In this document: in pieces, positions 7,284-12,082 of the stretch
How positions within the stretch are numbered: the stretch's first letter is position 1
How the letters are laid out: every line of letters starts with the position of its first letter
NCBI GenBank assembly: GCA_045628105.1
Contig: JAZQOX010000054.1
Span: 1-12,082, forward strand
DNA: 12,082 bases
Direction: 5' to 3'
Source: UMGS1781 sp045628105
Lineage (GTDB): Bacteria; Bacillota; Clostridia; TANB77; CAG-508
Notes under the pieces: model-generated
Seen by the model: the letters and a program-made list of their open reading frames with translations, nothing else
Told to the model about the DNA's origin: nothing
Databases searched by the model: none
Program-made: the position numbers and the translations under genes

Positions 7284-7904
7284 ATGAGAATAAGATTATC
7301 AACAGCAATTTTATCATTCATTATTTTTGTATTAATAATAGCACTAGGAGTTGTATATTATATAGGATTTGTAAAAAACGATAATACAAGTTCAAATATA
7401 GAAAATAGCGAGATAGCGGTTATAGATGCTGTAAATTGCAAAATTAATGTTTCAGATGGTGTGAATTTTAAAGTGAGATTACCTAAAATTTCCGGAAATT
7501 CAAAAGTAATAGATCAACTAAATGAAGCAATTTTAAATGAAGCATTACCTTCAATAAATAGGCATGTTTATAATTTCGCTGGAAATGAGGGTAAATATTA
7601 TAGTAAAGGCACTGTTACAGAGTATTGCTATATAATAAAAGATGATGTTTTATTAATATACATATTTGATGATGTTCCAAAAGGTGGTACAGCTTTACCA
7701 GCGTCGAATATGGGATTATGGGATAGACTATTTGGATATGATATAAAAGATGATAAAATTTTATCAGTAGAAGAAATTGCAAAAAGATTTGGATTAAATA
7801 CTGATGGAATTGGAACAATTGATAATACCGATAGGGATATATATATACAGTTGGATAAAAATGCACCAACAATATATGGTGGTTCAGATGAATTTAAAAG
7901 TTAA
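7284..7904 (+). CDS. Membrane-anchored extracytoplasmic protein, possibly DUF4163/DUF3298-like
   Basis: 206 residues from ATG 7284, with AAGGAGGTG (7269-7277) 6 nt upstream; the GTG inside that site is not the start. A single uncleaved-looking hydrophobic helix at residues 7-30 follows a short basic N-terminus (MRIR), implying an N-in, C-out anchor. The outer domain has FKVRLPKISGNSKVIDQLNE, then a beta-rich middle with DVLLIYIFDDVPKGG, then LFGYDIKDDKILSVEEIAKR. This order recalls the DUF4163/DUF3298 folds found in RsiV-type anti-sigma factors and PdaC-type proteins, but the likeness is from memory and weak. No cytoplasmic sigma-binding domain and no sigma factor gene is seen. It is flanked by the spo0A terminator and a bidirectional terminator, so it is probably monocistronic. 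Confidence 0.75.
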   Translation: MRIRLSTAILSFIIFVLIIALGVVYYIGFVKNDNTSSNIENSEIAVIDAVNCKINVSDGVNFKVRLPKISGNSKVIDQLNEAILNEALPSINRHVYNFAGNEGKYYSKGTVTEYCYIIKDDVLLIYIFDDVPKGGTALPASNMGLWDRLFGYDIKDDKILSVEEIAKRFGLNTDGIGTIDNTDRDIYIQLDKNAPTIYGGSDEFKS

Positions 7905-7936
7905 AATATCATCAATAAAATCGATTTTAAAAGTAA

Positions 7937-7970
7937 AAAATAGGCAACTCCATGAGGAGTTGTCTATTTT
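7937..7970. terminator. Bidirectional terminator between converging genes
   Basis: A 15-bp stem (7937-7951 with 7956-7970, core GGCAACTCC) with loop ATGA and one G-T pair. Plus-strand transcripts end in TATTTT. Minus-strand transcripts read through the A-rich flank (7931-7940) as a T-tract. It ends within the stop codon of the minus-strand thioesterase and serves both genes. Confidence 0.9.
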
Positions 7971-8682
7971 AGTACATTTTTATTATACAGTGTACTTTAC
8001 TTTCATCGCTATTTTTTATACTAACAAAACTTTCACCATTTTGTTCAGAGTAAAGAAAGTTAAGTGTATCACCAAGTTTTGCTTCGTGCTTGTACATAAT
8101 TTCTATGTTATCAAATTTTGCATTTTCAGGTAAAACTTCAGCAGAAATATCTACATAGTTTAAGTTATTAACATGATGATTTGTATCAATATCTCTTTTT
8201 AAAATAGTATATTCAAATTTTTTTGTAAATGTATCAGGTGCAGTTAACTTTTCACAGAATGGCTCATCGAATACATGTTTATCTACAATAATATACTCTT
8301 TTTTATATTCTTCAGGAATCTTTGCAATTGTTCCAGCATTTATATCAAATAAAACCCATTTAGAAGTTGCAATAGCAACTAAATTATCTTTCTCATCAAA
8401 AACTTCAAAATCTCTGTAATAGAATATTTTAGAAGTATTGCTAGACCATGTGTTTACTTTTAGTTTAGAATTCCAACAAGGTCTTGAAAAAAACTTCAAT
8501 TTCCAATTCAATATAACCCAAGCAATCCCATTTACTTTAGAAGTATTAACATTTATACCAGTAAAGCTTGAATGTATACAAGCAGCTTCTTGTAAAATTC
8601 TAAGAAGACCTTTGGTTGTGAGCTCGTTATTCTCACCAACATCTAATAAAGTAACATTAAAATTCAAAGAACAAATATCCAT
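7969..8682 (-). CDS. Acyl-ACP thioesterase (FatA/FatB-like)
   Basis: A cytoplasmic hydrolase of the PF01643 acyl-ACP thioesterase family. It releases free fatty acids from acyl carrier protein, diverting or trimming the products of fatty-acid synthesis. The protein is 237 residues, typical for bacterial members, and should form two hotdog folds. N-terminal hotdog: GLLRILQEAACIHS (25-38) and GIAWVILNWKLKF (52-64), with RDFEVFD at 90-96. C-terminal hotdog: DIDTNHHVNNLNYVD (164-178), which holds the conserved Asn/His of the active site. The start at 8682 is preceded by AAAAGGAG at 6 nt spacing. A longer frame to 8817 would be translated through the big palindrome and is rejected. It is transcribed away from dxs and toward the membrane-anchored gene. 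Confidence 0.92.
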   Translation of the reverse strand: MDICSLNFNVTLLDVGENNELTTKGLLRILQEAACIHSSFTGINVNTSKVNGIAWVILNWKLKFFSRPCWNSKLKVNTWSSNTSKIFYYRDFEVFDEKDNLVAIATSKWVLFDINAGTIAKIPEEYKKEYIIVDKHVFDEPFCEKLTAPDTFTKKFEYTILKRDIDTNHHVNNLNYVDISAEVLPENAKFDNIEIMYKHEAKLGDTLNFLYSEQNGESFVSIKNSDESKVHCIIKMY

Positions 8683-8704
8683 ACAATTCTCCTTTTCAAA
8701 GAAA

Positions 8705-8733
8705 AATATAACAAAAAAAATAAAAAAAGTCAA
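8705..8733 (-). promoter_or_regulatory. Candidate sigma-A promoter of the thioesterase gene
   Basis: On the minus strand, TTGACT (8733-8728), a 17-bp spacer and TATATT (8710-8705), 22 nt before the ATG at 8682. The spacer is almost pure T. Confidence 0.65.
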
Positions 8734-8757
8734 TAAAACGAAAGCAAAGCAGTTAAG

Positions 8758-8825
8758 TTTCCCAATTGGGGACGTATTTAAATTGGGAAAAAAATCCCAA
8801 TTTAAATACGTCCCCAATTGGGAAA
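8758..8825. repeat. REP-like palindrome D: 31-bp perfect inverted pair
   Basis: Arms 8758-8788 and 8795-8825 are exactly complementary over 31 bp around an A6 loop. Each half is itself a smaller hairpin of the same design as palindromes A-C: TTTCCCAATT (8758-8767) pairs with AATTGGGAAA (8781-8790) around GGGGACGTATTT. The structure is therefore two family members head to head. It fills the gap between the divergent thioesterase and dxs promoters. Confidence 0.9.
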
Positions 8826-8835
8826 TTGAGATAAG

Positions 8836-8864
8836 TTGACAAATATTTTAAATGTATGTAAAAT
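8836..8864 (+). promoter_or_regulatory. Sigma-A promoter of dxs
   Basis: A perfect TTGACA (8836-8841), a 17-bp spacer and TAAAAT (8859-8864), 10 bp downstream of the big palindrome and about 22 nt before the dxs ATG. The leader is too short for a thiamine-pyrophosphate or other riboswitch. Confidence 0.85.
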
Positions 8865-8886
8865 ATACTAAAATTAGGTGATATAT

Positions 8887-10731
8887 ATGAGCAAAATTTT
8901 AGATGAAATTAAAAATCCAAGGGATTTAAAGAAATTAGATTTAAAGCAAAAACAAGAATTGGCAAAGGATATAAGAGAAGAAATAATAGATGTAACATCA
9001 CAAAACGGAGGACATGTTGCATCTAGTTTAGGTGTTGTGGAATTAACTATTGCAATGCATTCAGTATTTGATCTTCCTAAAGATAAAATAATATGGGATG
9101 TTGGCCATCAATGCTATGCACATAAAATTCTTACAGGAAGAAGAGAAGAATTTAAAACAATAAGAAAATTTGGAGGAATAGCAGGATTTCCAAAAACATG
9201 TGAATCAGAATATGATAGCTTTAACACTGGCCATAGTAGTACTTCAATTTCAGTAGCTACAGGAATGGCAAGGGCAAGAGATATATTAAAAGAAGATTAC
9301 AATGTTGTTGCTGTAATTGGAGATGGATCTCTAACGGGTGGAATGGCATTAGAGGCTCTAAATGACAGTGGAAGTAGCAATACAAATATAATTGTAATAT
9401 TAAACGATAATGAGATGAGCATATCAAAAAATGTTGGAGGAATTCCCTTATATTTAAGTAAAATCAGAACAAAAACAGGATATACAAAATCAAATAGGAA
9501 GATAAAAAATATAACAAGCAAAATTCCACTAATAGGAAAACCAATTGTAAATTTTGCACATTATACAAAACAAATTATAAAACGAGCAGTAATTCCCAAT
9601 ATGTATTTTGAAGATATAGGATTTACATATCTTGGACCTATAGATGGACACGACATTAAAAAGTTAGAAGATATATTAGAGAGAAGTAAAAAAATAGAAG
9701 GACCTGTATTAATTCATGTTGTAACAAAAAAAGGAAAAGGATATGAACCAGCTGAAAAAAATCCAGATAAATTTCATGGAATCTCTCCATACAATAAAGA
9801 AACAGGGGAATTAAGAAAACAAAAAGATAAGGATTATTCAGCAATTTTTGGGAAAAAACTTGTAGAACTAGCAAATAAAGATAAAAAAATAGTTGCTGTA
9901 ACTGCAGCTATGAGAGATGGAACAGGATTAAAAGAATTTGCAGAAAAGTATCCTGATCGATTTTTTGATGTTGGAATCGCAGAACAACATAGCTTAGGAT
10001 TAATTGCAGGAATGGCAAAACAAGGACTAAAGCCAGTACTTGCAATATATTCATCATTTTTACAAAGAGGATATGATCAAATAATACATGATATTGCATT
10101 ATCAAATATACCAGTTACAGTATGCATAGATAGAGCGGGAATAGTAGGAAATGATGGAGAAACGCATCAGGGAATTTTCGATTTATCATTTCTATCATCA
10201 ATACCAAATATAGTTGTTATGGCTCCAAAGAATTTTGAAGAATTAGAAAAAATGCTTGAGCTTGGAATAAACCTTGATAAGCCAGTATTTATAAGATATC
10301 CAAGAGGAAAAGAAAATTACAAATTCGAAAAAACAGAAAAAATTGAATATGGAAAAGCAGAAATAATACAAGAGGGAAAAGACATAAGCATAATCGCAAT
10401 AGGAAAGATGGTAGAAAGAGCAAAAGAAGTAGCAGACTTAAATTCAGACAAGAGTATAGAAATAATAAATGCCAGATTTTTAAAACCATTAGACGAAGAA
10501 ACAATTTTAAACTCAATTAAGAAAACAAAAAATGTAATTACAATAGAGGACAATATACTAAAAGGTGGGTTAGGATCATCAATATTGGAACTAATTAACA
10601 AAAAAGAATTAGAAAACATAAAGGTAAAAACATTTGGATATGATGATGCATTTATAGAGCATGGAAGCACTAACGAATTGGAAGAAAAATATGGTTTAAG
10701 TGCAGAAAAAATTTCAAAAAGGCTTAAATAA
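8887..10731 (+). CDS. dxs: 1-deoxy-D-xylulose-5-phosphate synthase
   Basis: Condenses pyruvate and glyceraldehyde 3-phosphate into DXP with loss of CO2. This is the first step of the MEP isoprenoid pathway, and DXP also feeds thiamine and pyridoxal synthesis. The cytoplasmic enzyme is 614 residues, full length. ThDP/Mg site: GHVASSLG (42-49) with H43, and GDGS (145-148) to NDN (173-175). DVGHQCYAHK is at 71-80. The central pyrimidine domain carries the conserved glutamate E366 in VGIAEQHS and DRAGIVGNDGETHQG (415-429). The transketolase C-terminal domain completes it. Start ATG 8887 is chosen because AGGTG (8876-8880) lies 6 nt upstream; the GTG at 8878 is within that site. It is divergent from the thioesterase. 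No terminator precedes the small ORF 73 nt downstream, so some readthrough is likely. Confidence 0.97.
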   Translation: MSKILDEIKNPRDLKKLDLKQKQELAKDIREEIIDVTSQNGGHVASSLGVVELTIAMHSVFDLPKDKIIWDVGHQCYAHKILTGRREEFKTIRKFGGIAGFPKTCESEYDSFNTGHSSTSISVATGMARARDILKEDYNVVAVIGDGSLTGGMALEALNDSGSSNTNIIVILNDNEMSISKNVGGIPLYLSKIRTKTGYTKSNRKIKNITSKIPLIGKPIVNFAHYTKQIIKRAVIPNMYFEDIGFTYLGPIDGHDIKKLEDILERSKKIEGPVLIHVVTKKGKGYEPAEKNPDKFHGISPYNKETGELRKQKDKDYSAIFGKKLVELANKDKKIVAVTAAMRDGTGLKEFAEKYPDRFFDVGIAEQHSLGLIAGMAKQGLKPVLAIYSSFLQRGYDQIIHDIALSNIPVTVCIDRAGIVGNDGETHQGIFDLSFLSSIPNIVVMAPKNFEELEKMLELGINLDKPVFIRYPRGKENYKFEKTEKIEYGKAEIIQEGKDISIIAIGKMVERAKEVADLNSDKSIEIINARFLKPLDEETILNSIKKTKNVITIEDNILKGGLGSSILELINKKELENIKVKTFGYDDAFIEHGSTNELEEKYGLSAEKISKRLK

Positions 10732-10733
10732 TA

Positions 10734-10763
10734 TTGCATTTTTGACAAAAAATATTGTAAAAT
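10734..10763 (+). promoter_or_regulatory. Candidate promoter of the 33-codon ORF
   Basis: TTGCAT (10734-10739), an 18-bp spacer and TAAAAT (10758-10763), 3 nt after the dxs stop. Transcription would begin near 10770, right at the leader hairpin. A consensus TTGACA also occurs at 10742 but is only 10 bp from the -10, so it is not the matching -35. Confidence 0.45.
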
Positions 10764-10770
10764 ACAACCA

Positions 10771-10804
10771 ACCTTTCACTAAAAGGTAGAAAGGGGGTTA
10801 GAAA
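10771..10804 (+). promoter_or_regulatory. Leader with two alternative hairpins, one masking the Shine-Dalgarno site
   Basis: ACCTTT (10771-10776) can pair with AAAGGT (10782-10787). The overlapping CCTTTC (10772-10777) can instead pair with GAAAGG (10789-10794), which covers part of the Shine-Dalgarno AAGGGGG (10791-10797). The two pairings exclude each other, so ribosome access could be switched. Both are short and their stabilities are not computed. Confidence 0.4.
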
Positions 10805-10820
10805 ATGACAAGCTATGATC
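10798..10820 (+). repeat. Direct repeat copy 1, covering the small ORF start codon
   Basis: It matches 11001-11024 at 22 positions, with one mismatch and one 1-nt gap, and includes the exact 12-mer CAAGCTATGATC (10809-10820). The copy spans from just after the Shine-Dalgarno site through codon 5 and the first base of codon 6. Confidence 0.85.
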
Positions 10821-10906
10821 TAATTTTGAAATTAATTGAAATGTTGTTATCTGAAAAAGATAAGAATTATCAACTAATGGAGAAAGAAAAAAATGGCAAA
10901 GACTAA
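10805..10906 (+). CDS. 33-residue peptide, candidate type I toxin
   Basis: The ORF runs from ATG 10805 to TAA 10904-10906, with AAGGGGG (10791-10797) 7 nt upstream, so translation is credible. The peptide starts MTSYDLILKLIEMLL and then becomes strongly charged (Lys/Glu/Asp), with no Cys or Trp. The hydrophobic stretch is short and contains Lys and Glu, so it is better described as an amphipathic helix than a membrane span. I recognise no family. Thirty-three residues is also the length of the Fst toxin, but the Fst Pro/Gly and Trp signatures are absent; the first residues faintly recall TxpA-type peptides (MSTYE). Its start codon lies inside a direct repeat whose second copy falls in a predicted opposing RNA. 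It could also be a leader peptide or a chance ORF. Confidence 0.5.
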   Translation: MTSYDLILKLIEMLLSEKDKNYQLMEKEKNGKD

Positions 10907-10925
10907 TGTAAAAGATACATAGTCG

Positions 10926-10963
10926 AACCCGGAATAAATCGCAGTTTATTTCGGGTTATTTTT
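10926..10963 (+). terminator. Plus-strand intrinsic terminator with loop TCGCAG
   Basis: A 13-bp stem (10926-10938 with 10945-10957, core AACCCGGAATAAA, one G-T pair) followed by ATTTTT. There is no T-tract on the minus-strand side, so it works in the plus direction. It ends the small ORF transcript and any readthrough from dxs. Confidence 0.88.
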
Positions 10964-10967
10964 ATAT

Positions 10968-11002
10968 AAAAAAAGAATGTGTATCGCAGTACACATTCTT
11001 TT
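10968..11002 (-). terminator. Minus-strand intrinsic terminator with the same loop
   Basis: A perfect 13-bp stem (10971-10983 with 10990-11002, core GAATGTGTA) around TCGCAG. Read on the minus strand the stem runs into seven T residues (10974-10968). On the plus strand only TTTTAG follows. It is thus oriented mainly to stop transcripts coming from the right, although no minus-strand gene is otherwise visible there. Confidence 0.7.
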
Positions 11003-11024
11003 AGAAATATGTCAAGCTATGATC
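11001..11024 (+). repeat. Direct repeat copy 2
   Basis: The partner of 10798-10820; it begins inside the right arm of the minus-strand terminator. It contains an ATG (11009) followed by SSYDQ-coding triplets and a stop, with no Shine-Dalgarno site. It looks like a copied start region without a gene. In the predicted minus-strand RNA it would appear as antisense. Confidence 0.85.
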
Positions 11025-11051
11025 AATGACACATTTGCTTAAGCTAAATAT

Positions 11052-11080
11052 ATGTTATCACATATTTGGTAATAAGTCAA
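11052..11080 (-). promoter_or_regulatory. Candidate minus-strand promoter of the small RNA
   Basis: TTGACT (11080-11075), a 17-bp spacer and TAACAT (11057-11052) on the minus strand. The -35 is good; the -10 matches the consensus at only 4 of 6 positions. It lies 29 bp upstream of the ppdK -35, back to back with it. Confidence 0.4.
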
Positions 11081-11109
11081 ACAATTATGAAAAAAATTAT
11101 AAAAAAAAC

Positions 11110-11138
11110 TTTACAATTGCATAGTTATGAGATATAAT
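11110..11138 (+). promoter_or_regulatory. Sigma-A promoter of ppdK
   Basis: TTTACA (11110-11115), a 17-bp spacer and a perfect TATAAT (11133-11138), with an A8 tract directly upstream that could act as an UP-like element. The predicted leader is about 35 nt. Confidence 0.8.
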
Positions 11139-11180
11139 GATACCCGTAAATTATAAATAAAGGAAGGAAGGAATTAATTT

Positions 11181-12082
11181 ATGAGCAAAAAGTATGTATA
11201 CCTTTTTAAAGAAGGAAATGCAAATATGCGTGAATTATTAGGTGGAAAAGGTGCAAACTTAGCAGAAATGACAAATTTAGGAATGCCAATACCACAAGGA
11301 TTTACAGTTACAACAGAAGCATGTACAGAATACTACAATGACGGTAAAAAAATAAATGAAGAAATTCAAGAACAAATCTTTGCCGCACTAAAAACATTAG
11401 AAGAAATACAAGGTAAAAAATTCGGAGACAATAGTGATCCACTATTAGTATCTGTAAGAAGTGGTGCTAGAGCATCAATGCCTGGTATGATGGACACAAT
11501 CTTAAACTTAGGTTTAAACGATGTTGCAGTTGAAGGTTTTGCAGCTAAAACAGGAAATCCAAGATTCGCATATGATTCATATAGAAGATTCATTCAAATG
11601 TATTCAGATGTTGTTATGGAAGTTCCAAAGTCATTCTTTGAAAAAATTATTGACGAAGTTAAAGCAGCAAAAGGAGTTAAATACGATACAGAATTAACAA
11701 CAGAAGATTTAAAAGAATTAGTAAATAGATTCAAAGCTGTTTACAAAGAAGCAATGAAAGGTGAAGAATTCCCACAAGAACCAGTTGAACAATTAATGGG
11801 AGCTGTTAAAGCCGTATTCAGAAGCTGGGATAACCCAAGAGCTATTGTATACAGAAGAATGAACGATATACCAGGTGACTGGGGAACAGCAGTAAACGTT
11901 CAAGCAATGGTATTTGGAAATATGGGAGAAACATCTGGAACAGGTGTTGCATTCACAAGAGACCCATCTACAGGTGAAAAAGGAATTTATGGTGAATACT
12001 TAATAAATGCACAAGGTGAAGACGTTGTTGCAGGTGTTAGAACACCACAACCAATAACAAAATTAGCTGAAGATTTACCAGA
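11181..12082 (+). CDS. ppdK: Pyruvate, phosphate dikinase (3'-truncated by the window)
   Basis: Interconverts pyruvate + ATP + Pi and phosphoenolpyruvate + AMP + PPi. In anaerobes it often works in glycolysis with PPi or in gluconeogenesis; it is cytoplasmic. The first 300 residues of about 870-880 are visible, all from the N-terminal nucleotide-binding (ATP-grasp) part. GGKGANLAEMTNLGMPIPQG is at 21-40. SVRSGARASMPGMMDTILNLG (91-111, in effect two adjoining motifs) holds the conserved ATP-binding arginine. DIPGDWGTAVNVQ is at 229-241, and GETSGTGVAFTRDPSTG is at 249-265. Start ATG 11181 follows AAGGAAGGAAGGA with 8 nt spacing from its last GGA. It has its own promoter. The catalytic-histidine and PEP domains lie beyond the window, so their integrity cannot be judged. 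Confidence 0.96.
   Translation, partial: MSKKYVYLFKEGNANMRELLGGKGANLAEMTNLGMPIPQGFTVTTEACTEYYNDGKKINEEIQEQIFAALKTLEEIQGKKFGDNSDPLLVSVRSGARASMPGMMDTILNLGLNDVAVEGFAAKTGNPRFAYDSYRRFIQMYSDVVMEVPKSFFEKIIDEVKAAKGVKYDTELTTEDLKELVNRFKAVYKEAMKGEEFPQEPVEQLMGAVKAVFRSWDNPRAIVYRRMNDIPGDWGTAVNVQAMVFGNMGETSGTGVAFTRDPSTGEKGIYGEYLINAQGEDVVAGVRTPQPITKLAEDLP

Larger units (their letters stand above)
10965..11045 (-). ncRNA. Predicted antisense-acting small RNA, about 80 nt
   Basis: Inferred from a minus-strand promoter candidate (11080-11052), a minus-oriented terminator (11002-10968) and the absence of any coding frame between them. The RNA would carry the complement of direct repeat copy 2, able to pair with about 22 nt around the small ORF start codon. 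Its terminator loop (CUGCGA) is complementary to the loop of the plus-strand terminator. The 5' end is a rough estimate, and there is no expression evidence. Confidence 0.4.

Noticed and set aside
7804..8133. Plus-strand frame of 109 codons running from the membrane-anchored gene into the thioesterase
   Set aside because: It crosses a strong terminator, overlaps two real genes in other frames and has no start context.
8683..8817. N-terminal extension of the thioesterase to 8817
   Set aside because: It would be translated from the large palindrome through the gene's own promoter, while ATG 8682 has an excellent Shine-Dalgarno site and the family N-terminus.
8438..8839. Plus-strand frame of 133 codons opposite the thioesterase
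   Set aside because: It is antisense to a clear family member and ends in the palindrome; no independent coding signal.
8865..8886. Riboswitch in the dxs leader
   Set aside because: Only about 20 nt separate the -10 element from the start codon, too little for any known aptamer.
10805..10906. Assigning the 33-codon ORF to the Fst/Ldr or TxpA toxin families
   Set aside because: Length and architecture fit, but the peptide has no continuous membrane span, no Fst Pro-Gly-Trp pattern and no convincing TxpA likeness beyond the first residues.

Overview
This is a low-GC, A-rich window of a Firmicutes chromosome. It carries spo0A (sporulation master regulator), pyruvate phosphate dikinase, an acyl-ACP thioesterase and a PF06838-type PLP enzyme. 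Shine-Dalgarno sites are strong and sigma-A promoters are near-consensus. Together these point to an endospore-forming-lineage clostridium, probably an anaerobe and possibly an uncultured gut lineage. That placement is inference from gene content and composition.

Layout from left to right: the 3' part of an unrecognised Pro/Glu-repeat coiled-coil protein with a terminator; a consensus promoter driving a CNNM/CBS-domain membrane protein; a methionine gamma-lyase-like PLP enzyme; a HI0933-family flavoprotein; a YigZ/IMPACT-family protein with no normal start codon; spo0A with its own promoter and terminator; a small membrane-anchored extracytoplasmic protein; a converging minus-strand acyl-ACP thioesterase; a divergent dxs (first enzyme of the MEP isoprenoid pathway); a small ORF cluster; and the 5' third of ppdK, which runs off the end. 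The stretch from the PLP enzyme to yigZ is tightly spaced and probably cotranscribed. All other units have their own promoter candidates. No stretch over 300 bp lacks a gene.

Two non-coding themes stand out. First, four palindromic intergenic elements (2842-2878, 4136-4174, 7117-7147, 8758-8825) share one plan: a stem followed at once by a GGGAC core. They look like a REP/MITE-type family. One copy supplies the last codons and stop of the PLP enzyme. The largest is a 31-bp perfect inverted pair between two divergent promoters.

Second, the 450 bp between dxs and ppdK has the architecture of a convergent type I toxin-antitoxin locus of the plasmid pAD1 par/Fst kind. A 33-codon ORF is preceded by a hairpin leader. 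A 23-24 nt direct repeat covers its start codon and recurs 203 bp downstream inside a predicted oppositely transcribed RNA. Two back-to-back terminators point in opposite directions and carry the same loop, so the two RNAs would have complementary loops as well as a complementary repeat. The encoded peptide does not look like Fst. This is the strongest candidate for an undescribed system in the window.
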